From: Doris montereyensis
Lineage: Eukaryota > Mollusca > Gastropoda > Nudibranchia > Dorididae
DNA length: 64,000 nt
Direction of reading: 5' to 3'
NCBI GenBank assembly: GCA_037039925.1
Contig: JAXRKP010000632.1
Location: forward strand, 1-64,000
The notes beneath the pieces are model-generated. The model saw only the letters and a list, made by a program, of their open reading frames with translations, was not told where the DNA came from and did no database searches. Both the position numbers and the translations under genes were made by a program. Below are positions 40,383-52,110 of this stretch, piece after piece. The first letter of the stretch is position 1; every line of letters starts with the position of its first letter.

Positions 40383-40640
40383 GAGACGACTCAGTAGTCC
40401 GGAGGCAAGGTGTTATCCTCTCAACCAAACGGTTGTGAGTTCGAGCGCGACCAACGGTTGAAACATGTTATCTAGGGATTTTGAGTACAATTCCTTCTGA
40501 CTTCCATCTACTGGGTGCACTAAAAGAAGCCTTGAGATGGCATAGATATGAAAGGCGACGAAATAAAGACTGTTGTCAAGAATTGGCTGACAAATCGGAC
40601 GGCAGAATTTTATGAGGCTGGCATACATGGTTTGACTAAG
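40383..40640 (+). mobile_element. tRNA-derived SINE
   Basis: The head GACTCAGTAGTCCGGAGGCA, CCTCTCAACCAAACGGTTG and B box GAGTTCGAGC match the heads at 14058 and 45985. The body after CAACGGTTGAAACATG is related to the 14.1 kb copy, then diverges. Confidence 0.65.
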
Positions 40641-40907
40641 TGGTGGGCACAGGCTGTCAAGAGAGGTGGAGACTATCATTGAGAACAGTAGGGATTTGAT
40701 TTTCTATTGTGTTACTTCATGTATAATAGTTGTTACTGTATATATTTCTCTTGTAGCAATAAACCAATTTGCATTAATAATTGACTACACCTAGTACATC
40801 GGCAACACTCTGTCAAAATCAGCCACCATTCACGAGGAAGCAGCTTTTGGCAACGTGCAAACACAATGCTAGGACAGCAGCCATCAGGCTACAAGGCAAG
40901 CTCAAAG

Positions 40908-41592
40908 TTTACCATTCTGTAGTCATCCCATCCTTACTATAATCTTATAGTTTACCAAGCTGTAGTCATCCCGTTCTTACTATAATCTCATAGTTTACCA
41001 AGCTGTAGTCATCCCGTTCTTACTATAATCTCATAGTTTACCAAGCTGTAGTCATCCCATTCTTACTATAATCTCATAGTTTACCAAGCTGTAGTCATCC
41101 CATCCTTACTATAATCTCATAGTTTACCAAGCTGTAGTCATCCCATTCTTACTATAATCTCATAGTTTACCAAGCTGTAGTCATCCCATTCTTACTATAA
41201 TCTCATAGTTTACCAAGCTGTAGTCATCCCATTCTTACTATAATCTTAGTCAGTTTGACAGTCTGCAGATGTCATCCTTACTATAATCTCATAGTTTACC
41301 AAATTAGTCTCCATTCATTCAAAATTACTATAATCTCATAGGTTTACCAAGACTGTAGTCATCCCATTCTTACTATAATCTCAAGTTTACCAAGCTGTAG
41401 TCATCCCATTCTTACTATAATCTTTAGTTTACAAATAGTCATCCCATTCTTACTATAATCTTATAGTTTACCAAGCTGTAGTCATCCCATCCTTACTATA
41501 ATCTTATAGTTTACCAAGCTGTAGTCATCCCATCCTTACTATAATCTTATAGTTTACCAAGCTGTAGTCATCCCATCGTTACTATAATACGG
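40908..41592. repeat. 43-bp minisatellite grown from a LINE codon segment
   Basis: About 16 units of GTTTACCAAGCTGTAGTCAT, CCCATTCTTACTATAATC, TCATA. The founding segment is the LINE sequence AAAGTTTACCATTCTGTAGT followed by CATCCCATCCTTACTATA, which reads KVYHSVVIPSLLY. The LINE sequence resumes beyond the array. Confidence 0.9.
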
Positions 41593-41744
41593 TGAGTCAA
41601 TGACAGTCTGCAGCCGTCACGCCAGATACCTAATTAAACTCCATTCACCTGCGATGCTCAGGAGATTTCTCAACATCAGATGGATGACTATCAATTACCA
41701 GACACCGAAGTTCTCCAAAGGGAACAATGTTCCCTCATTTTCCA

Positions 41745-42065
41745 CGTAATTCTGAATGATAGCGACTGAAATGGACAGGCCATGTTCCACTCATGGATGA
41801 TTATCGATTGCCCAAAATACACGATAGCAACTTAAATAGACAGGCCATGTTCACTCATGGATGACTATCGATTGCCCAAAATACACGATAGCAACTTAAA
41901 TAGACAGGCCATGTTCCACTCATGGATGACTTCGATTGCCCAAAATACACGATAGCAACTTAAATAGACAGGCCATGTTCCACTCATGGATGACTATCGA
42001 TTGCCCAAAATACACGATAGCGACTGAAATGGGCAGGCCATGTTCAACTCATGGATTGACTATCC
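41745..42065. repeat. About 75-bp tandem repeat inside LINE sequence, 4-5 copies
   Basis: Each unit holds GACAGGCCATGTTCCACTCA, TGGATGACTATCGATTGCCC and AAAATACACGATAGC. It corresponds to the LINE (W)AGHV....D.RLPK motif. Copies are over 90 percent alike by eye. Confidence 0.9.
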
Positions 42066-42474
42066 ATTGCCCAAAAATACTCATGTACAGCGAACTGAAA
42101 GAGGTCATGTACAGCGAACTGCAAGAGGGAATGTGATCTGTTGGAGGGCAATGAAAGAGATGCAAAGACTCCGTCAAAGTCACTCTAAAACACTGTAACT
42201 TGAACGCATGTATCAATATGTTCTGGATTGATTCATATGGCTATCCTTGGTCAAATCTAGAGTCAAGGCGCATTGAAGAACAACAACAGAAGAGACAACT
42301 TCACAATGATAAAGGGTACAACAGAACTTATGAAGACACACCAATGTCATGCCTTTGTTACACGAGGAGACTCTCAGCAAGAATTGGGCTAATGGGCCAC
42401 CTTCCCGCTCACCCCGGTGATGGCAACGTGAAGCCATGGTCCTCTTCCACTACGAAAGGCGAACGTCAAACTTT

Positions 42475-43358
42475 TGACATTGCCCTAAACATCGTGGTTT
42501 TGACCATCTATTTAATCATCCATCTCTTATTTTTATATACTGACCGTCTATTTAATCATCTATCTCTTATTTTTATATACTGACTGTCTATTTAATCATC
42601 TATCTCTTACTTTTATATACTATTTAATCATCTATCTATTTAATACGACCGTCTATTTAATCATCTATCTCTTATTTTTATATACTGACTGTCTATTTAA
42701 TCATCTATCTCTTATTTTTTATATCTCGTCTATTTAATCATCTATCTCTTACTTTTATATACTGACCGTCTATTTAATCATCTATCTCTTATTTTTATAT
42801 ACTGACCGTCTATTTAATCATCTTATTTTTATCTCTTATATTTATTTATACTGACCGTCTATTTAATCATCTATCTCTTACTTTTATATACTGACCGTCT
42901 ATTTAATCATCTATCTCTTATTTTTATATACTGACCGTCTATTTAATCATCTATCTCTTATTTTTATATACTGACCGTCTATTTAATCATCTATCTCTTA
43001 CTTTTATATATTGACCGTCTATTTAATCATCTATCTCTTATTTTTATATATGACCGTCTATTTAATCATGACTTTTATTTTTATATACTGACCGTCTATT
43101 TAATCATCTATCTCTTATTTTTATATGACCCTCTATTTAATCATCTATCTCTTATTTTTATATACTGTCTATTTAATCATCTATCTCTTATTTTTATATA
43201 CTGACCGTCTATTTAATCATCTACCTTTTATTTTTAATGACCATCTATTAATCATTATTTTTATATACTGACCGTCTATTTAATCATCTATCTCTTATTT
43301 TTATATACTGACCGTCTATTTAATCATCTACCTTTTATTTTTATATACTGACCGGCAT
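42475..43358. repeat. 40-bp minisatellite, about 21 copies
   Basis: The unit is CTATCTCTTATTTTTATATA, CTGACCGTCTATTTAATCAT. A few units are truncated (42620-42650, 43060-43080, 43235-43260). Confidence 0.94.
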
Positions 43359-43689
43359 AAAAACAAAAGGGAACTTTTGAGCATGTAAAAAATGTAAACT
43401 TCAATGCGACACGGACAAATACTTTTTACTTGCCAAAGGTCGACCTTGAATTGAACTTTGCTCGATCAGCTTCATTTAAACAATGCAACGTTTCCTTTGG
43501 CTGCTTGAGCAATAAACAATGCGGTAGGTCAAACCACTCAGCGGGATTTACTTGTCATTTATTATAAGAGCGATAAATTTGTGTTGCCTAATTCACAGAA
43601 GCCATGACTATAAATTCAGAGTCCAAAAAGGTTGAAATCGGATAAAAACGTTTGAAGCAACAAGATGCCAAGATTTTCTCTGTGAAACC

Positions 43690-44165
43690 AGGACAGAACG
43701 ATCAGACGACTTCAAGCTAATTGAATGTGCTGACTAGGTGTCGATGACACTAAGTATTCTCATCAGCACTATCTATCGTGCCACAAACACTACTACAGAT
43801 CGTCCTGGGACTGCAAGAGTAAAGGCGACAACCGTAGGTCAGAATCGCTAACACCTAGAAATCTGAGTATAGGTATAGGTAGTTCCAGGCTAACACTCTT
43901 TGTACGACCGGCCGGCCGCAGATTGAGCAACGGGACTATGCGGAGGAGGTTGGTTGCAGTTGGTTTCTGATGCAGACGATCGTTTGTGACCCCGTGACAC
44001 CATGACATGGTCCGTACAAACTGCAGTGGTCACAAGCTCACATCACATTAACTGGCGGAACCGAGAGTGGATGACGGGTCTTTTCACAGACGAGAGCAGT
44101 TTCTGTGTAGATCCAGGAATGGATACATCGGTGTGTGGCGCAGGGACTTGACGTTCCACGCTTTT
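43690..44165 (+). pseudogene. Tc1/mariner-type transposase remnant
   Basis: The pieces read in transposase order: TDRPGTARVKATTVGQNR (about 43795), then GRRLSNGTMRRRLVAVGF (about 43920), SFVTP, and INWRNREWMTGLFTDESSFC (about 44045-44105). RP..G..R.TT..Q.R, (R)IS..T.R.RL...G and W..VLFTDES.F are the DNA-binding linker and second catalytic-Asp block of Tc1-like transposases. Several frameshifts and stops are present and no terminal inverted repeats are seen, so it is a relic. A (GA)n tract at 44176-44250 follows. 43359-43689 is unique sequence without a recognised feature. Confidence 0.75.
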
Positions 44166-44329
44166 GGTAACATTTTAGAGAGAGACAGACAGAGACAGAG
44201 ATAGAGACAGAGAGAGACAGAGAGAGAAAGAGAGACAGAGAGAGAGAGTGAATTTCCGAAAGCATCCCTAACACTAACAGAGGACGTGTCTCTAAAAGGA
44301 ATCAAATCGAAACCCATTTTAACAAATTC

Positions 44330-45145
44330 CTGTCAAGTTAAAAACACATTTTAACTTATTCCTGTCATGTTAAAACCCAAATTAACTTCCTTCCGTCATA
44401 TAAAACCCATGTTAACTGACTTCCGTTATGTAAATACCCATTTTAACTGACTTCCATCATGTTAAAACCCATTTTAACTTATTCCCTTCACGTTCAAACC
44501 ATTATAACTTATTTCCGTCATTTTAAGTTATTCCTGTCATGTTAAAATTCATTTTAACTTACTTCTGTCATGTTATAACCCATTCTTACTTATTCCCGTC
44601 ATTTTTAACTTATTCTCGTCATGTTAAAACCCATTTTAAGTTATTCTCGTCATTTTAACTTATTCCCGTCATGTTAAAACCCATTTTAACTTATTCCCAT
44701 CATGTTAAAACTCAGTTTAACTTATTCCCGTCATGTTAAACCCATTTTAACTTATTCGCGTCATTTTAGCTTATTCCCGTCATTTTAACTTATTCCCATC
44801 ATGTTAAAACCATATTACCTTATCCCCGTCATGTTAAAACCCATTTTAAGTTACTTCAGTCATGTTAAACTTACTTCCGTCATGCTAAAATTCATTTTGA
44901 TTTATCCCCGTCATCTTAAAACCAATTTTAACTTATTTCCGTCACGTTAAACCCGTTCATGTTAAAATCCATTTAACTTATTCCCGTCATGTAAAGACCA
45001 ATTTTAACTTATTCCCGTCGTGTTAAAACCCATTTGAACTTATTCCCGTCATGTTAAAACCCATTTTAACTTATTCCAGTCATGTTAAAATTCATTTGAA
45101 CTCGTTTCCGTCATGTTACAAATCCGTTTTCACTTATTTCGGTCT
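44330..45145. repeat. 31-bp minisatellite running into the exon G acceptor
   Basis: About 26 units of TTAACTTATTCCCGTCATGT plus TAAAACCCATT. The last units degrade into TTTTCACTTATTTCGGTCTC, the pyrimidine tract of the acceptor at 45156. The tract and the repeat unit are therefore related. Confidence 0.9.
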
Positions 45146-45156
45146 CGTCACCACAG

Positions 45157-45283
45157 AAAATGAGACGGCAGACGACGAGCAAACCTACCAGCCAATCCTA
45201 GATTGGGAAACCGTCCATCATCGCATGGCCTGGGGTGTCTTGCTGCTCATGGGAGGAGGTTTGCCCTGGCTGATGGGTGCAGG
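45157..45283 (+). CDS. Slc13-like: SLC13-family symporter, exon G with a 1-bp deletion
   Basis: Encodes (K)NETADDEQTYQPILDWET, then VHHRMAWGVLLLMGG, and after a frame shift GFALADGCR. PLLDW......W...LLLGGGFALA.G is a diagnostic SLC13 segment. The acceptor GTCACCACAG at 45156 fits phase with exon F and the donor AGG|GTAAGT at 45284 fits phase 0 of exon H. The exon is 127 bp where 128 is needed, because it reads GGTTTGCCC. Tandem copies of this segment downstream read GGTTTCGCCC, which would restore GGFALADG. The gap may be an assembly base error or a true lesion. Confidence 0.9.
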
Positions 45284-46615
45284 GTAAGTTCTGGCTCATG
45301 GGTTAGGGATGGGGGGGGAGGTAAAGGGGTGGGGATGGGAAGGTTTCGCCCAGGCCGATGGGTGCGGGTAACTTCTGGCTCATGGGGTAGGGATGGGGGG
45401 AAGGTAAAGGGGTGGGGATGGGAAGGTTTCGCCCTGGCCGATGGGTGGTAAGTGGCTCATGGGGTAGGGTGGGGTGGGAGCCAAGGTAAAGGGGTGGGAT
45501 GGGAAGGTAAGGCCAATGGGTACGGGGTAAGCCTTCAGGCTCATGGGGATAGGGATGGCTGAAGGTGGCTCAGGGTACGGTGGGGATGGGATGGAAGGTT
45601 TCGCCCAGGCCGATGGGCGCAGGGTAAGTTCTGGCTCATGGGGTAGGGGGGGTGGGGGAAGGTAAAGGGGTGGGGATGAGAAGGTTTCGCCCTGGCCGAT
45701 GGGTGCAGGGAAGTTGTGGGGGTGGGGGGGCGGGCCCTGGCCGATGGGTGCAGTTTAAGTTCTGGCTCATGGGGTTTCGGGTGGGGTTGGGGGGGGGGAA
45801 GAGGGGTGGGAGGCAAAGGGATGGAGGTGGGAAGTTTTTGCTCTGGCCGATTGGTGACTGACGAGTTCTGGCGCAAGGGCGGCCCGGGGTGGAGGGCGGG
45901 AGTTTTGCATGGCCAATGGATGCGGCATACGTTCTGCCTCATGGAATGGGGGAGGGAGGGAGGGTGGTTTCGGTCTGGCCGAAGAAGGTGGGGGGACTCG
46001 GTAGTCCAGAGGTAAGGTATCGGCCTCTCAATTCAAAGATCGTGGCTTCAAGCCCCGCCGAAAGTTGACAAAGTTTTTTTCACGTAAATCTAGCCCACTG
46101 GTCCAGGTAGGTAGATCAACATCTAGTCCCATCAGAGACGGACGGTCTGGCACATGGGTGGTCGATTGGGCGGGGTCGGAGAGGGTTGCCAAGGTAAAGG
46201 GTATGTTCTGGCTCATGGGAAAAGGGGAGATTTGGCCTTGTCGATGAATGCCGGGTCACCTTCTGACTCATGTTCGGGCGAGGGGGAGGGGGGGGGTGGA
46301 AGTTGCAATGGCCGATGGGTGCCGGGAAGTTTTGGCTCATGGGGTATTCCCTTGACCGGGGGGGGGCATTTCGCCCTAGCCTATGGGTGACGGACGAGTT
46401 ATGTTACATGGGGAGGAGTGGTGTTTTTCGCGTGGTCTTTTTTTTTTGGGGGGAATGTAAGGTCTTGCTTATAACGGGGAGGGAATTGTAGGAGGGGGGA
46501 CCGATGTTGCACTGTCGGATGGGTGTTGAGCAAGTTCTGGGCTAATGAGAGGAGGGCGAAGGGCGGGGGGGGAGGTTTCGCCCTGGCTGATGGCTTTCAG
46601 TAAAGTTCTGGCCTT
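45259..46615. repeat. About 84-bp minisatellite seeded by the exon G 3' end and donor
   Basis: Repeated units contain GGTTTCGCCCTGGCCGATGG, GTGCAGGGTAAGTTCTGGCT and CATGGGGTAGGGATGGGG. The first unit is the end of exon G itself plus its donor. Clear copies begin near 45346, 45425, 45598 and 45685. Degenerate ones continue at 45738, 45840, 45905, 46305 and 46583. GTAAG-type donors survive in several copies. Confidence 0.92.
45985..46145 (+). mobile_element. tRNA-derived SINE inside the G-donor minisatellite
   Basis: GGGGACTCGGTAGTCCAGAG, GGTATCGGCCTCTCAATTC and a B-box-like GGCTTCAAGCCCCG head, then a body with GGTCCAGGTAGGTAGATC and CATCTAGTCCCATCAGAGAC. It is the same family as 14058. It interrupts the tandem array, whose copies resume after it. 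Confidence 0.65.
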
Positions 46616-47453
46616 GATAAACTGACTGACTATTGTGATTTCGATTGGGAGGGAGAATTAAGGTTGGTTTAAGACAATGTACAATGTACAATAAAAAGAC
46701 ATATTTATCTTACTTCAACGATGAATAGGTTTCGTAAACTGGTGACTTTTTTCATGAGGCCCACAATGCTGGAAGGCAGTGAAACTATGGACCAATTGAT
46801 GCGTTTTATTATTTGTGTAATGTGCATTTTGACATTCTTATTTATTTATTTATTTATTTATTTAATCAAACAACTTTGTTTACGTTGAATGGAGCGATTT
46901 TAATGTTAGGGATGGAAAAAGAGCGAGTTGAGAAGAGAATAGACCAGAGAAAAGGGTTTATTCATTTGTTTGTTCTATTTCATTGGAAAGTATCTCAAAG
47001 TGAAAAGAATGAGAACATTTTGGATTAGAGACTTTAAGAGCGGTGTATGACCGTGACGCCTGTCACTGGGTAAACACAAAGACAGACAGTAAGCAGTAAG
47101 GCAAGGAGCCATGTAATGAAAGTGATGAATAAGGAATATCAAATGACTATCGAAGCCAAAGATGTGACAATTTCAGGAATAGACAGAAAGGGCGGCATTT
47201 AGAATAGATAGCAAACTGCGACCTCCGCCTCGGCAACCATCTCCTTGCCGTGAAAAGAGAGCGGACTACGCTATCCGAACCATGCTAACTATACTTTTCT
47301 CTTTCTTTCTTTGTATTTATCTCGCCTTTGTTTCCATAGGGCGTCAATGTTTATTTATTTCATGTTCTTATTCGTCATAAGACAAACAAGTAGCTTCCAT
47401 CCCTATGTTCCATCCCTATGTTTATTTATAGAAATTATACCACCATGCTCTAG
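46616..47453. other. Intronic spacer, nothing recognised
   Basis: AT-rich unique sequence with (TTTA)n at about 46838-46865. No gene before the acceptor of exon H at 47453. Confidence 0.5.
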
Positions 47454-47615
47454 GTGTCAGGCCTGTCACTGTGGCTGTCGGAACATCTGGAGAGCCTGTC
47501 CCATCTGCCAAACTGGACCATCGCCCTGCTGTTGTCCATGTTGATCGCTGTTGCTACAGAGGTCACCAGCAACGCGGCTACTACGACACTGTTCGTCCCC
47601 ATTTTTGGTGATTTG
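47454..47615 (+). CDS. Slc13-like: SLC13-family symporter, exon H with second SNT-type motif
   Basis: Encodes VSGLSLWLSEHLESLSHLP, then NWTIALLLSMLIAVATEVTS, then NAATTTLFVPIFGDL. VSGLS.WL and TE.TSN.ATTTLF.PI are strongly conserved. The TSNAATTT hairpin is the second SNT-type motif, which pairs with the first in exon B to form the sodium and carboxylate site; here Ala follows Ser-Asn (the family has Thr, Val or Ala-like small residues). The acceptor GCTCTAG is at 47453 and the donor GATTTG|GTAGGT at 47616. The exon is 162 bp with phase 0 at both ends and no damage. Confidence 0.97.
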
Positions 47616-48062
47616 GTAGGTAACACCATCATTTATGACCATCGTTGGTGATTTGGTAGGTAACACCATCATTTATGACCATCGTTGGTGATTTGGTAGG
47701 TAACACCATCATTTATGACCATCGTTGGTGATTTGGTAGGTAACACCGTCATTTATGACCATTGTTGGTGATTTGGTAGGTAACACCATCATTTATGACC
47801 ATCGTTGGTGATTTGGTAGGTAATACCATCATTTATGACCATCGTTAATGATTTGGTAGGTAACACCATCATTTATGACCATCGTTGGTGATTTGGTAGG
47901 TAACACCATCATTTATGACCATCGTTGGTGATTTGGTAGGTAACACCGTCATTTATGACCATCGTTAGTGATTTGGTAGGTAACACCATCATTTATGACC
48001 ATCGTTGGTGATTTGGGAGGTAACACCATCATTTATGACCATCGTTGGTGATTTGGTAGTAA
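47606..48062. repeat. 40-bp minisatellite seeded by the exon H 3' end and donor
   Basis: Eleven to twelve almost perfect units of TTGGTGATTTGGTAGGTAAC, ACCATCATTTATGACCATCG. The first unit is the last ten coding bases of exon H (TTTGGTGATTTG) plus donor GTAGGTAAC. Every unit therefore presents an apparently usable donor. Unit-to-unit identity is very high, which implies recent expansion. Confidence 0.96.
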
Positions 48063-48340
48063 CACCTTCGTTTATTTTTGTTTTACCATTGATGTTGGTG
48101 AAAATTTAACGGTAAATGGTAAACCATCATTTATGACCAAAGTTGGTGATTTTACTTACAACAAAATCTTGAAGCCCATAAAGATGAAAAGGAAAGCAAG
48201 AAATTTGGGAGGAACCAAGAATCATTTATGACCAGCGTTGGTGATTTGTTTGAGAACATACCTTGTTTTTATTTTTGACCATTGTTGGAGCATTACGTAG
48301 AAAATCCTTGTTTTAAGCGTGTCATTTTACAAAACATCTT
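48063..48340. other. Blended transition between two minisatellites
   Basis: Fragments of the 40-bp unit (ATCATTTATGACCA at 48127 and 48221, GTTGGTGATTTG at about 48236) are mixed with words of the following array (CCTTGTTTT, GAACATA) and with foreign A-rich sequence. Confidence 0.6.
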
Positions 48341-51325
48341 GTTTTAAAGCGTGTCCAAAAGTAGGTTTCAACCATGTCCTTGTTTTATGAACATATCCTT
48401 GTTTTAAAGCGTGTCTTTCTTTTAGAACATATCCTTGTTTTAAAAGGAAAACAAGAACACATCCTTGTTTATGTCCTTCTTTTAGAAACATTCTTTAAGT
48501 ATGTCCTTGTTTTTGTTTTTAGATAGAACATCCTTGTTTTAAAGCGTGATAAGTTTCAGAATGTCCTTGTTTAGAACATATCCTTGTTTTAAAGTGTGTC
48601 CTTCTTTAGAACACATCCTTGTTTTAAAGTGTGTCCTTCTTTTAGAACATATCCTTGTTTTAGAAATCTTTTAGAAAATCCGTCTTTTACAACATGTCCT
48701 TCTTTTAGAACATATCCTTGTTTTAGATCATGTCCTTCTTTTAGAACACATCCTTGTTTTAAAAGTGTCCTTCTTTTAGAACACATCCTTTTTAAAACGT
48801 GTCCTTCTTTTAAAACACATCCTTGTTTTAGAAATGTTTCGAACATATCCGTGTTTTAGAACATATTATTCTTTTAAACATATCCTTGTTTTAGAACATA
48901 TCCTTGTTTTAAAGCATTGTCCTTGTCCTTCTTTTACAACACATCCTTGTTTTAAAGCATGTCTTTCTTTTAGAACATATCCTTGTTTTAGAGCGTGTCC
49001 TTCTTTTAGAACATATCCTTGTTTTAGATCTTTGATTTAGAACATATCCTTCTTTTACAACATATCTTCCTTTTTAGAACACATCCTTGTTTTAAAACAT
49101 GTCCTTCTTTTAGAACATATCCTTGTTTTAAAGCGTGTCCTTCTTTTAGAACAGCATTATTCCTCTTTTTAGTATATATCTTTGTTTTCCTTGTCCTTTT
49201 TAGAACATATCCTTGTTTTAAAGTCACTCTTTTTGAACATATCTTTGTTTTAAAGCGTGTCCTTCTTTTAGAACATATCCTTGTTTTTGTCCTTTTTCTT
49301 GTTTTAAAGCGTGTCCTTCTGTTAGAACACATCCTTGTTTTAAAGTGTGTCCTTCTTTTAGAACATATCCTTGTTTTAAAGCGTGTCCTTCTTTTAGAAC
49401 ATATCCTTGTTTTAAAGCGTGTCCTTCTTTTAGAACATATCCTTGTTTTAAAACGTGTCCTTTTAGAACATATCCTTGTTTTAAAGCGTGTCCTTCTTTT
49501 AGAACATATCCTTGTTTTAAAGCGTGTCTTCTTTTAGAATATCCTTGTTTTAAAGTGTGTCCTTGTTTTAGAACATATCCTTGTTTTAAAGTGTGTCCTT
49601 CTTTTAGAACATATCCTTGTTTTAAAGCTTGTCCTTCTTTAAGAACATATCCTTGTTTTAAAGCGTGTCCTTCTTTTAGAACATATCCTTGTTTTAAAGC
49701 GTGTCCTTCTTTTAGAACATATCCTTGTTTTAAAGCATGTCCTTCTTTTAGAACATATCCTTGTTTTAAAGTGTGTCCTTCTTTTAGAACATATCCTTGT
49801 TTTAAAGCTTGTCCTTCTTTTAAGAACATATCCTTGTTTTAAAGTGTGTCCTTCTTTTAGAACATATGCTTGTTTTAAAGTGTGTCCTTCTTTTAGAACA
49901 TATGCTTGTTTTAAAGTGTGTCCTTTTTAAGCTTGTTTTAAATCATTGTTTTAAGGTCTTTCTCTTTAGAATACATCCTTGTTTTAAAGTGTGTCCTTCT
50001 TTTAAAACACATCCATGTTTTAAAGCATAACCTTCTTTTAGAACACATCCTTGTTTAAAGTGTGTCCTTCTTTTAGAACACATCCTTGTTTTAGAACATA
50101 TCCATATCCTTGTTTTAAAGCATAACTTTAAGAACATTCCTTGTTTTAGAGCATGTCCTTTCTTTTAGAACATATCCTTGTTTAAAGTCCTTCTTTTAGA
50201 ACATATCCTTGTTTCCTTCTTCTTTTAGAACACATCCTTGTTTTAGAACATATCCTTGTTTTAAGAATCCGTGTTTTACAACATATTATTCTTTTAAAAT
50301 ATATCCTTGTTTTAGAACATATCCTTGTTTTAAAGTGTGTCCTTCTTTTAGAACATATCCTTGTTTTGAAGCGTGTCCTTGTTTTAGAACACATCCTTGT
50401 TTTAGAACATATTTTTGTTTTTAGAACATATCCTAGTTTTACAACATATTATTGTTTTAAAATATATCCTTGTTTTAGAAACATATCCTTGTTTTAGACC
50501 ATATAATTGTTTTAAAGCGTTTCCTTGTTTTATAACATATCCTTGTTTTTAAGCATGTCCTTGTTTTAGAACACATCATTGCTTTAGAGCGTGTCATTTT
50601 TTTTAGAACATACCCTTGATTTAGAACATATCCTTGTTTTAGAACATATCTTTGTTTTAACAGCATGTCTTTCTTTTAGAACATATCCTTGTTCTAAAGC
50701 TTGTGTCCTTCTTTTTAGAACATATCCTTATTATAGAACATATCCTTGTTTTGATATCCTTGCATGTCCTTTTTTTTAGAACATATCCTTGTTTTAAAGC
50801 ATGTCCTTTTTTTAGAACATATCTTTGTTTTTTAAAGCTTGTTTTCCTTTTAGAACATATCCTTGTTTTAAAACATATCCTTGTTTTAGAACATATCCTT
50901 GTTTTGAAACATATCCTTGTTTTAGAACGTATCCTTGTTTAAGAATATATTCTTGTTTTAAAACATATCCTTGTTTTAGAATATATCCTTGTTTTAGACT
51001 ATATCCTTGTTTTAGAATATATCCTTGTTTTAGAACATATCCTTGTTTTAGAACATATCCTAGTTTTAGAACATATGCTTGTTTTAGAACATATCTTTGT
51101 TTTCAGAGCATGTCCTTGTTTTAGAACATATCCTTGTTTTAGAACATATCTTTTTTTTTTGGAGCATGTCCTTGTTTTGGAACATATCCTTGTTTTAGGG
51201 CACGTCCCTGTTTTAGAACATATCCTTGTTTTAGAACATATCCTTGTTTGAGAACATATCCTTGTTTTAGAACATATCTTTGTTTTACAACATATCCCTG
51301 TTTTTAGAGTACGTCCTTGTTTTAG
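48341..51325. repeat. 3-kb minisatellite, 18/36-bp unit, about 160 half-units
   Basis: The 18-bp half-unit TAGAACATATCCTTGTTT alternates with TAAAGCGTGTCCTTCTTT over 48.6-50.2 kb, giving a 36-bp higher-order period. From about 50.4 kb the first half-unit dominates alone. Open frames in both strands (MCPSFRTYPCFKAC, KQGYVLKEGHAL) follow from the multiple-of-three period and are not genes. Confidence 0.95.
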
Positions 51326-51330
51326 AGCAC

Positions 51331-51957
<627 letters not shown>

Positions 51958-52009
51958 GTGTGTGTGTGTCTCTGTCTCTCTCTTTCTGAAATGTTGATTC
52001 TACTTAGGT

Positions 52010-52110
52010 GAGCTGAAATGTTAGAGCAATGGGTATAGCAATGGGTAGAGCGCCTGAAAACCACAGGACGTATCCGAGTTCGATTCACTTTCCAGCTAAG
52101 ATCTTTTTTT
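52010..52110 (+). mobile_element. tRNA-like SINE head
   Basis: GCAATGGGTAGAGCGCCTGA (A box) and CCGAGTTCGATTCACTTTC (B box GTTCGATTC) are about 40 bp apart. The GCAATGGGTA segment is duplicated at the front. The acceptor-stem pairing is not convincing for a functional tRNA. Confidence 0.5.

Larger units (their letters stand above)
40790..42470 (+). pseudogene. LINE reverse-transcriptase C-terminal region, broken by two internal tandem expansions
   Basis: Plus-strand pieces in the order expected for the tail of an endonuclease/reverse-transcriptase LINE: YIGNTLSKSATIHEEAAFG (about 40797), KVYHSVVIPSLLY (about 40906), LRRFLNIRW (about 41655), a GQAMFHSWM..YRLPKI segment (about 41770), MYSELKEVMYSELQEGM (42072), CKDSVKVTLKHCNLNACI, then LESRRIEEQQQKRQL and RRLSARIGLMGHLPAH (to about 42420). 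Two of these segments are amplified in tandem in place (40915-41590 and 41745-42060). Stops and frameshifts are frequent. It lies in the intron between exons F and G, in sense orientation. Confidence 0.85.

Noticed and set aside
42200..42583. 127-codon frame as a possible zinc-finger-like protein (CLCY...H..H)
   Set aside because: Its order and neighbours match the C-terminal tail of an endonuclease/RT LINE.
49224..49842. 200-codon frame KQGYVLKEGHAL and its opposite-strand partner
   Set aside because: 36-bp minisatellite in phase with codons; no independent evidence for translation.
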